Assembly (NCBI GenBank): GCA_019914995.1
Contig: CM034129.1
Coordinates: forward strand, 7,987,225 to 8,051,224
Length of the DNA: 64,000 bases
Reading direction: 5' to 3'
From: Acanthochlamys bracteata
Lineage: Eukaryota > Streptophyta > Magnoliopsida > Pandanales > Velloziaceae
The position numbers and the translations under genes were made by a program. Shown piece by piece: positions 23,410 to 36,494 of this stretch. Positions within the stretch are counted from its first letter, which is position 1, and every line of letters begins with the position of its first letter. The notes under the pieces were generated by a model. It saw only the letters and a list, made by a program, of their open reading frames with translations. It was not told the origin of the DNA and ran no database searches.

Positions 23410-24664
23410 AGTAAGGTTTGAATATGTAAAAGTTGAGGGATTGGAGTTGTTTTCATGGAGGAAAACGACATAAAATAGTAAAAGCAATAGTTCTAGTACT
23501 GCAAATTTATGTATTATAATGTTCGTCTGTAGTACTCTATTATATGTCCACAGGTTTTAGTAGGCAGTTCAGTGTTTTCTTAGATTCTGTAAAATAAAAA
23601 AAGCAGGCTTTCTAGAAAATGGAGCTTCTTCTGGATGTTGTTATCGGGGCAAGGTTTTCTACTAACCATTGGGTTTATTAACAATATGGTTGATCATAAA
23701 ACTCATCTCTAGTCTCTTTTACTAGCATGGTACCGAATGCATGACATTTTTGATAAATTTGCTAATATATAACGAAATTTTGCTGGCTTGAACGATATGC
23801 CGAATAATTTGGCGTTACGAACAATTATTCATGAATACTGAAGAATTCACCTAGCTTAGACCACGGCCTAGGAAGGCTGAAATATTTCAGCTAGATTTTA
23901 GGTCCAAAAGGGCTGACATCAAACAGTTCATCACGAGGGGTAATAACCGACTCTCGAAACTTTAAGGTGTAGCTCATCCACTTTTGTAAGATAATTTTTT
24001 GTTCACTGTTGTATGTAGCAGGCGCATAGCAAAATCTGGCATTGATGTACCGAAATTTCAGTGACAAATGCCGCAATTTTTTGCTCTTGCAAGTAGCAAG
24101 CACAAATTCTTTAACTAGTACCTCAATAAGTTCTAAAATATTCCAAGTTCAGATGGCAATTACTTAGAATACCGTTGGGCGTCTATGTAGCAACGAATTT
24201 CTTCTCAAAAATTCTCACAAGCCCGAGTGGCGGCTGTATAAATGGCATCCATAAGACAACGATCGTTCAATTCGAGATACATATCTATAAAACAATTAGG
24301 ATCCAAAGACAGTTTGCTTTCTCTCATGTATAAGCCAAGCGAGATGCAACGGGTATAACTGCTAAATGGTTTTCTGATGTTACTCTCAGTGCTTGTCAAT
24401 CTTCATCCAGTCAAGATGCCACTTTTTCTTTCTACTATGCATAAAAAGACGGTCAATAAAAATGGAAGCATGCGCCCTGCAGCTCATAACTAATCTTTAC
24501 ATCAAATATTATACAACTTATAAGGCTACATGCTCTCTTTGGTTGTCAATGAGAAGCAACAAATTTAAATGTATCGAAGGTTCTCTGCATTCAACTCCTT
24601 CACTGCAACAGCTTACCATCCAAGCAGTACAAGCAATTGTTTTTCAGCCAACAGCCTCTCCAGG
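23410..24664. other. Downstream flank of ARP3
   Basis: This probably includes the ARP3 3' untranslated region next to 24664. Minus-strand open frames at 23891-24103 and 24205-24399 have no domain I recognise; 3' UTR or flanking sequence is the simplest reading. Confidence 0.4.
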
Positions 24665-27600
24665 TTAATACATACCTTTGAATACAGGGTTAGTCCTGCA
24701 AATGCTTGCCCCATTCTCCTCATATTCAGCTTTTGTATGGCAAGCCTACAGCATATAAGCTATTAAATATTTCGAACAGGCAAATTAACTTTTAAAATGA
24801 AAGTGAAACATAAAGTAATACTTCAATCAAGATCCAAGACTCCTAGAAATCAATTCATCATAATCTAATTTAAAAATCAATAAAATTAAACCTCTTGCTC
24901 ATATTCAGTCTACAAAGTTAAATACCATAGGTATATAAAGTTATGATGTCTTGATGCTTGAAATTGTGAACTGCTTCTTGCATTGGAGTTGAGCATTTTT
25001 GCCTTCACACACTTTAACTATTTACAGTTAAAATCTACCACATATAGGTTGTACCGCAAATATGTTGGCTTAGAGAGAGCATCACAGATATCATGACCCA
25101 GTGTTCAATAATCACATACAACTAGTTAAGCATCCGACTGTAAAACGAAAGTCTAAACTGTTAACATGAAAAATTTTATAATTTGAAATTCTAACTCAAG
25201 ATTGCACTAACTACAAACTCTTACATGCTTTGGCTAGTATTTCCTAGTCTTATGAGATAAACAGGTATACATAAGCGGAAACGCCCTACCATATAGAACT
25301 CGGGAGTCGATGCAAGCACAGAACCTCCGAACCATACAGCAAATCTTTGAATAGGATGGCTCACTACATTGACCTCCACAGGTTGAGACTGGCAGCAAGA
25401 GGAGTTTAATTAAGGAAAGAAACTAAATAGCCGATAGCAAAAATTTCCAACAATTAATACATACTTTTGCTTCACCACCAGCAAGGGCATGTGACGCAAC
25501 AATGCGAGTATCAACTATCTTTTTCACATCGCGTTGCAATCTTCTGTGGAAGTTCTTGAACATAGTTGATCCTCCAGATAAGACTATATTCTGTTACGGG
25601 AGGCCAACGCTCAGATCAACAAAATTAAGGAAAGAAAGTGGAAGTCATGGTGCTATTAATAATATAACTTCATCTACCTTGTACAAAGCCCTCCTTGTGT
25701 CAATCGGTGATGACTGAATGCACTTATCAATGACAGCTGGTAAAGGAGTGGTGAAGTCACTACTATAAATCTCAGGATGAAAGAACACCTACACAATGTA
25801 GAAAAGGAACAGTTCAGGAAAATGTTGAAGAAAATGAAAGCACAAAGTTTTAAGAAAACACATAGAAAATACAGCAAGTGGAGCATTAGTATCATAGTGA
25901 ATATGTGCAAGAGGTACAATCACTAACTACTGAGTAGAATATAACAAGTCACCAAAAGAATCCGTAGAATCACATCTTAAGTTATTGTGCTTGTTTGATG
26001 AGTCCATACTTTCAAGATTTATGTTGGACGAGAGCAGGATTAGCATAATCATATTAAAGACGAAAATACAAGCAAAAACTAATGGGACGAAAGGATCGCG
26101 AATAAGGTGGAACCCTTGGAAGTTTAAATCATAGAAATGAATTGTGAAGAAGACAGATCAAAACAAAACAGAGGTCATCATTTAACCTTATTTTAAAAAA
26201 TGTCATGTTCACATGTAGATACGTGAAGTGAATATGTTGCATGACAATGTTCATGGTTCCAATGCATTCCACTTCAAAACTAAATGTTGCATGACAATGT
26301 AGATACGTGAAGTGAATATGTTGCATGACAATGTTCATGGTTCCAATGCATTCCACTTCAAAACTAAATGTTCTCTAGTTGATTTGAGCAATATCTACTT
26401 TCAGGTCTAAGATACATAGCCAAATATCTTCTGTAGTATCTCCAGAAACAATGGACCCCTTAAAAAAAGAAAATACAAAAGACCTTCAGACAAGACTCTT
26501 AAGTCATAAAGCCACTTTGTGACCTTGTAAAATTATTCCAACTCTCACTGCACAGAACTATTATCTTCACCTTTGTTCACTATCTAAATATTGCCAATTC
26601 TGCATGATGCAACCTATATAGAGTGTCTATGGTAGTGGAAACTTCACAACTTAAGAGAAGCTAAAAAGTATTCTCGGTAATCAGCAATTTCAGTTTTAGA
26701 CATAAAAATGAGACAAGATTACAACTTTCATTTAGAGCCAAAAGTTAGTGCAAGTATGTAAGCGAACCTCAGGACCAAGGAAGCGCTCGTAACCTATATC
26801 GCATGAATACGAGGCACCAGTTTTTGGTTTGACTCCAGTCCATTGCTTGATGTATTTGGCAGGTTCTGTATCATGCTTGTTGAACTCCTGCAACATGCAT
26901 GGATGAGAATCAAAAATACAATTTCAAACAGCTTAATTTCATGTAAATATTTATATTCACATTCATAATTAGCTAACATTGCAGCAAAAAAATAGAAAAG
27001 GTCAAACAAGCTTTCTCCATAGTTAAAACCCGCAAAGAATATTACAAACAAACATCAAAGCAAGACAACCCTAAGCTTACAGTGGATGATAACAGTAAAT
27101 ATTCTCAATAAAACAACCTTATAAATATTTTTGCGTTCCTCATCTACACCAGCAAAAAGCCTAAAAGTCACAACATCTCTAGAGGGAAGCCTTTCAGTCG
27201 ATAAATCAACTCTATCTAATGTAATTCCTTAAGGACTTACTATGTCTATTGTCAAGATCCACAATTGAGATATGTCTACGGCTGTTTGGCTTCCATTCCA
27301 GAAAAGCTACTCATCAATTTTTCATTTCACATTTTTCAATAAATCTTTTACAATAGTCTACAGAATTTATTTAAAGTTTTAGAAAGTATAGAAAAATTCT
27401 ACGTAGTAAGATCTCCTTATTGCTTATTTTTATTTTTTATAAGTCAAATTAGTAGAGCTCGCTTATCGAAATAGGACAAAAATACTCTCCATTCCAAGAA
27501 AGCTTCTTTCATAAGCACTCTCAAACAGCCCTCTAGATCTAGTACAGTTAGCTTCTTGAGGTGCAGTAAGCATTCATCAGTCCACATTCATTGGGTATTC

Positions 27601-30600
27601 CTATAACATGCTTCTAAGGAGTAACTTTATAATTGATCATCTTTCTTCCTTCATTTCTCAAATCTCTCTTGCCATGTCTTCCGATAACAAATGAGGTCTT
27701 TTCCAATCATCGGCAATCAATTCAGATTGCAAAAGGAACTAGACATGCCTTGAGGGAAGCACAATGGCGCATCTACTCACAGCCACTCACAGATAACCTA
27801 CTAAGATTATTTTTCTAAAAGCTTGTTTTGCCCCGCCACCATCTCGAGCTGTGTCAATAAACTCAAAAAGCACTTGGCATGCAGGTATAACATATTCACG
27901 AAATAGACCTTTTCATTGCAAGTAACAACTTTTCTTTCACTAAAATTACAAAGACACTTGTATTGAAAAAAAAAAGGTCATATATGCTGGAATTTAATGT
28001 GAAAATGAATAGTGATCAGATCAGTGGGACATATTTCTTAAGCCCAGTAGGAATGGAGGGGGGAGAATTGGACTTCTAGTTAGTAGTATATTGTAGTGGG
28101 TCCCTTTCCCTCCTTACTAGTAAGTGACTAACAATGGACCAACAAAATGCATACTGCAACTTTACAACTGAAAATCAACTGCTCCAGATCCAAGCTCAGA
28201 TAAGATTCTTTGTTTTAGTTCTCCCTATGTAGGAATACGTAGTTAAATGTACGCAAAGGGCACGTTTGAGAGTGCTTATGAAAAATGAGTTTTTCTTAAA
28301 TGAAGGATATTTTGAGAATTCTTTAGAAAACGAGATCAACTTTTTTGACATAAAAAAATAATAAAAATTATACATATAAAGATTATACGACATAATTTTT
28401 CTATACTTTTCAAAATTTAAAAAATATATATAGAATATTATAGAAAGTTTATTGGGAAATGCAAAGTGCCTATCTGGAATAATAAGCACTTGGAAGGCGT
28501 CGCCAAACGTCCCCTAAATAAAAGTGTTAACACTTTTGCTAAAGGTAAAAATTTTATCTCAACCGCATACATAATTTCGTATTTGTATAGTGCACTTATA
28601 TTTCAGTTTTTCTATATTTTCATTCCCATCTTTTTATTATCTTTTTAGAGGGGATTAAACTTGACGGCAGCAACAAAGCTATTGTATCATGAAAATATCC
28701 ATTCCACGAGTGGAGTGCAATTATTGATTTTCTTTGTCCCACAACAACATTCTGAAGAAAACATTATGTAAAAGCAACTCAAAGATGAGAGAGAGAGAGA
28801 GAGTTAAGTGTCATTTCAAGATAACTCGCATGAAAAGCGTGTAACTTTCTTGTCCACCCAAGAGAGGATTATAGAAGATTAGATGCCCTTGTAACTTTTT
28901 TTGTTTTAATAAAAATGGAAATTATATTAATAAGATTCTATTTAAGAGTAATTTTAATTTATTATTGTGAATATTTATATGACAATCGAACTATTAACTG
29001 GATTTTTGTGGATGCTGACTGCTCAACTCTCAAAGGAACGCCCAAAAGTATCATTGACTTAATGTTCAATCAACCTCAGTAGCTCATAAAGTATTTCTTC
29101 GGCGGTTAAAAACTCCCTTGAAAGTTATTGGAGACGTGGACCTAATCCCTACCAATCATCTTTCCCTCGCAAAAGAGTAGAGCTATAAGGATTTACAAAA
29201 ATAGACTGATGATTTGCTAAATAATTTCTTGCAAACCATAATACCATATATTAAAACATGAACAAGGAATTAGAGTTAACTGACATGTCTTTCAAGTCAT
29301 CTCATACGCTTCCTTACAAACTTAAACCACCTCACCTATATGTTCCTCCTTTTTGAATCATTTATGCAGTTCTATTAGTTTGTATTGCTGTATTGCTTTT
29401 CCTTTAAATAAATTCAGGATCAAGCACACACAGGTCCATAATCTTGATGAAGGCATCCATTACCTCTAAAGAACTTGACATCTTCCATACAAACAACTGC
29501 CATTCACCTTGAAAACAACAGCGACCTTCTAACTAAGGTGAGTCCATATGTGCCTTCCTATAGCTACATACTATTCATACACAAAAGAGCCCAACTGGAT
29601 GATAAGAGGTGAACACTTTTCGTCCTCTATAGTAATATCAAGCATCTTTTAGTATGACAAGAATTAAATACCATTCGTCCTATCACATTAATTCTCATAT
29701 AAAACAGAATATTAAAACCATATGTTGAAACATAGCAGTCATTCCCAAAGTTATCCGAAGCAGAGACAAGGTATAGGTACAAAAGGTTTACCTTAACAAT
29801 GTCCGAAGAAGTATAACAATGCATCTCCTTAATTTTCCGAGCTACATCAAAAGACTCTTCTGGTGGTATGTGCTCTCCCCTTTCCTATAAGCAGGTCAGA
29901 CTCAGTTAAAGAAATACCAATTTGATGATAGTAAGCAACTTTGACTAAAAAGGGCACTCTTTACGCTCAAGAAAGCAATTGAGTTCCTATTACTCATTAA
30001 TTTCACAACCAACATCACAGCAAAATGAAAGAACTGAATAAGAAATTTTCAGAAATAAATATCTAAAAAGCTTTTTCGAATAAATTTTAATAAGTCAAAT
30101 GGCATCATCATAGTTTATTTATTTTTTAGTGGAGATAGCTATTGTATTGGGCAAGTTCATAAATGCATTCCAATCACAAGTGTAAAGGTATATCATAGAT
30201 GTCACTACCTACAAATTTTCCAATTGAAACTGTGTTGTAGGTTCTTGCCAATTAACAAAGACATGCTTTAATCGGTTTTCTAGACACTAACAAAAAAACT
30301 TTAAAGCGTGGTAAGAAAGTCTATTCACCTAAAAGAGTAGACCTATAAAGATTGCAAAATAGGCGTCATTGTAATAACTGTAAGATCCTCCTAACAAAGT
30401 ACGATTTTGGCCCTTGAAATGTAGTGGATGTAACTACCCCTTCTACATAAGCCAAATTGGTAGAAACAAAAAATGCCAAGCTAATACACTGTGTGTTAAT
30501 CAGCATCCAGAAAAGCCAAACTGCAAAAAGAGCTCAAATAAGCTACATCATATTCATTTTTTAACATTGCGGATTGATTGAAAAATAATCCCGACTCAAA

Positions 30601-33600
30601 AAAAATGCAAAACAAATCTCATGCCATTAAAACATAGGTGCGGCTCAAACATAAAGAGATCTCCAACAACCTATACTAAAATTTCTTTCAAAAATCAACT
30701 ATTATTTCAACCATCAAAACTAAAATATTACAGACCTGTGCTTCATGACAAGATACTTTTAAACTTGGAAATTATTACTTGTCATGGGTTATAGCTAATG
30801 TTTGAAGCCATTAAAGTTATACCTTCAAAAGTTGTTGAACAAAGAGGGTAACATCCTTGCCTGCAATCGGTATAGACTTGATACTGCTTCCAATTACATA
30901 ACCATCTACAACTGGCACAACATGTGTAGCTCCATCTCCAGCATCAACTACAACTCCTGTCATTTCACACTGAGAGAAAGTATTTTTCATGTTCACATGG
31001 AAAGATAATAATAGCCCAACAATTCAAATTACTTGTTGTGATTTGTAGAGTTATAGGCGTGTGTCTGTGTTGTATTGAAAGAAAAAATACTTTCAAGAAA
31101 TGATAAGAACACTACATTAGCCCAAAAGGGACCATTACTACACATTCAAGTATATAATAAGAGGATAAGAACAGCCTGTTTGGATATGTATGGTATTAAT
31201 ATCATGGTATTCCTGCATTACCGTCATATTTAATATACCATGTAAAATCCGTGTTAGATAAGGCAAGATCTAGTATTAAATAACCACCAACATCCTCTAA
31301 TCCCACGGCTTTAAACACTTTGCATGAAGCTCTGTTTTCTAATACCACACCCATGTACCGAAATTCAACGCAAGCTACACGCAATCTACTAAAACAACAA
31401 CAAGCGAAGCCTTTATCCAAATTAAGTCGGGCTGGCTACATGAACCTGTTTTTTTTCATTCCATTCGATTATAACCATGTACTAGACAAAAAAGTAAAGT
31501 TTAGTAAAGGACTTTTAAAACACTCACACCCAACAACTCTCAAAAACTCTAATTAGACTATAAGGGCGTGCTGAGTCCAACACTTGCACATTCCCCTTTG
31601 GATAACCGCCACTTCAGGTTGATTGTTCTGCTCGGCTAGCACTTAAGCTATTGTATGGCACTCTCTCAAAACAACAGCACGACAGTAAGTGTCTCCCCAA
31701 TCTCTACTACAATGTTATTCAATATCATGGAGATTATTTTCAGCTTGCCACCAAAGCCCTAAACCTATTTTGAGCTAGGGAACTCCGAAGCTTCCTTTTG
31801 AAAGTTGTGTGAAATACTAATAATCTTGTCATAAATTAAACAAGAAATAAGTTAAATGGTCAACATATTCTAGAACCAACTGGCTACTTCCTTATCTCCA
31901 GAAATTTCAATTTATATCAAGAATAATCTCAAGTGTTTCTACTGTTTCTACTATGTACAGCAGTTGAAGTGAGCATGTTCTTGCTGATGCGCAGAATGGC
32001 TATGGTCCATATTTGCCAATATAACTGCCATTAACTTTTTTACAGTATATAACAAACTGTTAAAACATCAGCTTTAGCAATACTAGGTGTTATGTACATA
32101 GAAAGAATCCTCACAAATGAACATAGCTATGTTAGGCCCCTAGATTTGCTTTCTCAAGCCTCACTACAATTACAACTACACTTAAAGGAAAAGTTCCTTC
32201 ATAGACTTAGTCTACCAATTAAAAACCAACCAATCAAAACTCTCATTCCATCTTCGAAAGTGATGCAATTAACCAGAACATAGATAACAAGGTTGAATAT
32301 CTTTTGATCGGTTTGGTCTACCAAAAAGTAGAGGACAAAGTTTATTGGAGAACTCCACCTAAATGACCTGCAATGCTTAAGAAAACACTAATAGATCTAA
32401 GAACATTCAAATAAATGCAAAAGAAAAACACTAATAGGCCTAAGAACAGTCAAATAAATGCAAAATAAAATAATCGTCATATCATAGGGCACAGGCACCT
32501 GATACCTAACAAAGCACATACACGGGTAAATAGAAATTGTTCAAAACAATTTCTTGCGTGAAGTTATCAGTCATAGAAAAGCTAGTAGCATGGATAACAA
32601 ACTTATTGTGGTCTTTAAAGAAAGAAAATGGCATCTTCTTTGATTGCAGGAACAAACCTTTGAAGTAGTGTAACCGGCTGCAAGGGCAAGTACAGGTTGG
32701 ACTGCTATATAAAGACCAGGGACATTAAATGTCTCAAACATTATTTCACCCATATATTCACGATTTTCAGGTGCTGTTAGCGGACTCTCAGTAAGAAGAA
32801 AGTAATGATCCTCTGGGTCACAGCGCAAGTAATTGAAAATGCACTGTTGCCAAAATCTTTCCATTGCATCCCAGTTCTCCACCTGCAAGAACCATTTGGA
32901 ATTAAAACAACCATAATTAAACTAGACAATTGGTTGTGAGCAGTTTAGAAGTGGTACCTGACCATGATTAATAGGGTAACTTAGATTGTAAGTACTACTG
33001 GAGCGGGACTTTGAAAGAGCTTCATCTCCAACAAAGAAATCAAGATCTGCCATGACACCTGCATTGTGCTGGGCCAACCAATTCCCCTTGCTTGAAGTCC
33101 TTGGTTGATTTAGGAAAGACTCATTTACAGCCACTACAGTAGGAAGTATGAAGCACGGCTCGACATTGCCAGCAAATCCCATTTTAGTATATCTGATACA
33201 AGAAATCAGCATCAGTAAGATAAATGCCATTTTGTTTTGTATAACTTCGAAAGCTAGCACCAAGGGTGCTTTTCAGGGTACGAAAACCACGCCATAGTAG
33301 CAGTAAATCCACTAAGGTACACCGTAACAAAAGTTAGTTTGACAAATAGGGGTTTAAGTTATTTGGTTTAAATAGAAATGAACCGAAAAACCAATCCAAA
33401 CCAACTGGTAAGATTTGGTTTTTTCATCAATAAAAAAGTTCAGGTTTGACCAAAAACCAATTTTCTTTTCTTTTCCTTTTTCCTTATGTTTTCCTTCTTC
33501 GAATCAAGTATCATCATCACCATCATCAGGATCAATCAATCATCATTATCATCATCATCTTATTATTATTATTTTTACAATCATCTTCTCCTCCTCAATA

Positions 33601-36494
33601 CGTCTTCTCCTCCTCTGTCTTCTTCTTCAATCATCACTTTCTTCTTCCAATCTTCTACTTCATTTTCATTTTCCTTCATTCTTCTCCTTCCTCTCCTTCC
33701 AATTATCAGTCTTCTTTTTTTTATTTAGATCTGATCTTCTTCTTCTACCAATCATCTTCTTCTTTTATCTGTCTTTGTCTTCTTTTCCAGATTTTAATTT
33801 TAATTATTTATAATTTTCTTTACAAAAACCAATTAACTGAACCAAGACGCTGTTTGGATCATATGCTAATTCGGTTCAATTTCGATTTGATAAATCACTA
33901 AGCCGAAGAAAGGACACCAAACCCGAGCATAACTGAAACCGAACCACCTATACCCCTGATTTGAAGAAACCCAGTACAAAACAAACTTTAAAAAAAAAAT
34001 GGAACCTAAAAAATAAAAAATAAAAAACATAATAAAAATAAAAAAGAAGAAGAAAAGTCATAAGTATGTACAGTGTTCTCATCAATCAGAATCATCAGAG
34101 TGAAGATTGAGACGATATGATTAGTATGTCTTAGCAATCACCTATGATCAAGTAATCAGATATCGGTAAGTTTTAGTAAGAACAAAATGTAGCTTAACGT
34201 GGAATGCAGCTAGCTAGCACCAAGGATGGTTTTCAAGGTATTGAAAAGTAGAAGTGTTCACTAAATCTAAAGCAGTACATGATAACAAGTTCAGCTCAAT
34301 TTTTCAACCATTGCCAAATTCGAAAGCACATAGCACTTGACAAACAAGAAAAGCAAACATGTAACTAAGAAATAACAAATTCATGAGTCAAGAAGCTATT
34401 GTTATCTTATGCATGGATAAGGAGATGGGCAGGTAAAAGGGTTCAAAAGGATGACTACTGTATATTGTAGCAATGATTCACAGTTACACAGATACGGTGC
34501 ATATTTGGTAGAGTTGTTAAAATCAAAGCCAGGCTTCTAGATTCTATCAAAGCTAACAAAAAAGTTTGGTTGCACCTTGATCTACTGATTTAGCTTCTAT
34601 TATATGTTCTAGCCATAAGATATCTGGTAGCATTTCTGATTATAGACTCTAACCATTGAGATGCAAAAAACACTACAAGCTGTAAGTTAGGAGAACTGAC
34701 GTTTAGTATCTAGCTTTCTGATTTTCGGTTGATTCTTAACAACTCTTGAAAACATGAAATCCTCAAAAGTGCACCATACAATTATTCAGAAGCCAATAAG
34801 CAGGAGCAAGTAAATAAAGAAACGATGAAAGAAAATTTTCACAAATGCTCAAGGATATCCTAAAAGCTTCAAACTATTGCAAGAATTCACATAATCAACC
34901 GCGTTGTAGATGAGATAATTGGTATAAAGTCATACAAGTATAATATTTCTAAAGTTCAAGAAGGCAACATAACATCTATCCACAGAGGATAGTGGTAAGT
35001 GACAACACACGATTGAGACATACAACTATAATATCATAACAACTTCATAAATATCACAAGCATCACACAACCGAGCAATTAAAAAATGAGTTAATTAACA
35101 TAAAACATACAACTGTAATGTCTTAAAGTTTAGAAAGGGATCACAACTTCTATCCACAGAAGATAGTTAGAAGTGAGAATACATCCAGTCCCACTGATAA
35201 TAATGGCAACATAACAGGCTTGTTTGGGGTTGCTGAAAAAGTAGAGCTTTTGAAGAAAATAGGTTTTTCTGGATTTTCGGGAAGCGAGCTCGCCATTTTC
35301 TTTTAAAAAAATTGTACATTAATGATTCTATGACTTACAACTCACCCTACCTTTCATTTTTTAAAAAGCAATTTCTAGAGCACTGTAGAAAATATTTTTG
35401 AGGTTGAAAAGGAGGGTTGCGTCCAAACAAGGCCAACATTTATCCACAGAAGATAGTGGTAAGTGACAACACAAGCATGGGAAACATTAGTATAATATCA
35501 TTACAACTTCATCAATATCACAAGCATTTACACAACCAAGCACTTCAAAAACATGTTAATTAAGATAAAACATAACTGTAATGTTTTAAAGTTAGAAAGG
35601 AATCACAACATTCTATCCACAGAAGATAGTTGGAAATGGGAATATACTGTGTCCCACTTCTGATAATAATGGCGACCTCGGCAATAGGATGTACAAATTC
35701 CGTATTGACTAATAACATAAAAATTCACTAAATCAATCACGAGTAAACATGATCCCTCCAAACATTTTGAAATATCCCCCCAAACATTTAGACACCTACT
35801 TGTACATCAATTGTGCTGTTTACTTTAAATGTATAGTATCATAGCAAATTATATCTATATATGTATGAACAATTCATGAATCAGAATTATCAAAAGACTA
35901 CTTTTTGGCTACCATCTCCTCCCGACATGATGTTTCCTATGATGCCATCTTCGTTGACATTTCGTTAGCAGTTTAACTACTTTTAATTTTAGGTTGTTTT
36001 GAGTATAGACTTTGCTTCGCATGCATTCCTATCGTTCAACAAACAAAAATTTCAAACAAAGAAACTCAACTGTTCAGAACGTTAGTAAGTTAATCAGAGC
36101 TCAGAGCATTGCTGCAGCATTTAAGCATCCAATGAAGCATTCAGAAAATCAATCAATTACTCGAAAAGAAGTGTGAAACTAAGCAACTTCCTAACCTTAG
36201 CAAGCCATCAGAACATTACAGCATTTCGAATTCTCAATGAAATGCCAAAGAAAGAGACAGCTACTTTTCACATAAATATCAAATGAAGCATCCATACAGT
36301 AACACATCATACGATTAACTCCAGGCCCTTACAGGTCAACAGAACACCATACCACTTTAAAAATTTATTAACAAATAATTCGATCAATCCTTCAAAAAAC
36401 AGTAAGAGAAATATAAATTTCAAACGAAGAATTAGCTAGCAACTGACCCGGTTCCATTATCAATAACGACGGCAGCGCGCGAGGTGGGGTCCAT
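24665..36494 (-). CDS. ARP3: Actin-related protein 3, ARP2/3 complex subunit
   Basis: ARP3 pairs with ARP2 in the ARP2/3 complex to start branched actin filaments in the cytoplasm; in plants it is needed for normal trichome and pavement-cell shape. Coding exons in transcript order: 36494-36448, 33192-32958, 32882-32658, 30969-30823, 29884-29792, 26887-26768, 25788-25678, 25590-25465, 25388-25290, 24745-24665. All junctions are GT-AG and in phase, and the exons total 427 codons plus TAA, the length of Arabidopsis ARP3 as I recall it. Landmarks: [16 protein letters not shown] (phosphate loop 1), [32 protein letters not shown] (phosphate loop 2), [23 protein letters not shown] (adenosine site) and a terminal [10 protein letters not shown]. 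No stop or missing core residue was seen. Introns 1, 3 and 5 are long (about 3.3, 1.7 and 2.9 kb) and hold repeats. The intact frame argues for a working gene. Confidence 0.96.
26215..26372. repeat. Two-copy tandem repeat, period 84 bp, in ARP3 intron 6
   Basis: GTAGATACGTGAAGTGAATA begins at 26215 and again at 26299. The copies look almost identical to the end of the second near 26372, so the duplication looks recent. It lies in the intron between 25789 and 26767. The short open frame it creates is not a gene. Confidence 0.9.
27280..27530. mobile_element. Small 'TTTGG' foldback MITE in ARP3 intron 5
   Basis: The ends GGCTGTTTGGCTTC and CTCAAACAGCC are inverted. The interior has the family's 'AGAATTTATTTAAA...ATTCTACGTAGTA...AGCACTCTCAAAC' layout. 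No protein is encoded. Confidence 0.7.
28258..28513. mobile_element. Small 'TTTGG' foldback MITE in ARP3 intron 5
   Basis: The left end GGGCACGTTTGAGAGTGCTT pairs with the right end AAGCACTTGGAAGG followed by GCCAAACGTCCC. The interior is AT-rich with the same 'TTTTTGACATAAAAAAATAA' and 'ATACGACATAATTTTT' text as other members here. Non-coding. Confidence 0.7.
28787..28804. repeat. (GA)n microsatellite in ARP3 intron 5
   Basis: About nine GA units. Confidence 0.85.
33348..33957. mobile_element. Possible non-autonomous element in ARP3 intron 1
   Basis: The left side (ATAGGGGTTTAAGTTATTTGG) through 'AACCGAAAAACCAATCC' is mirrored on the right by 'AACTGAAACCGAACC' and 'CCTATACCCCT', compatible with inverted ends. 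The middle (33470-33790) is a strongly pyrimidine-rich TCATCA/TCTTC simple-sequence tract on the plus strand, open in three frames because of its composition. No clean target duplication was found. Confidence 0.45.
34960..35672. repeat. Tandem duplication in ARP3 intron 1 interrupted by a MITE
   Basis: Two copies of a segment of about 230-250 bp share blocks such as 'TATCCACAGA', 'ATAGTGGTAAGTGACAACAC', 'AACTTCATAAATATCACAAG', 'CTGATAATAATGGC' and 'GTTAGAAAGG'. Copy 1 is about 34960-35216 and copy 2 about 35435-35672. The element at 35217-35434 lies exactly between them. Non-coding. Confidence 0.75.
35217..35434. mobile_element. Small 'TTTGG' foldback MITE at a duplication junction
   Basis: The ends GGCTTGTTTGG and CCAAACAAGGCC are inverted. 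AACA flanks both sides, a possible 4 bp target duplication. It sits at the joint between two tandem copies of ARP3 intron 1 sequence. Non-coding. Confidence 0.7.

Noticed and set aside
33415..33901. Open frames of 80-151 codons rich in Ser, Phe and Leu
   Set aside because: They come from a pyrimidine-rich simple repeat inside ARP3 intron 1 and lie on the opposite strand to the gene.
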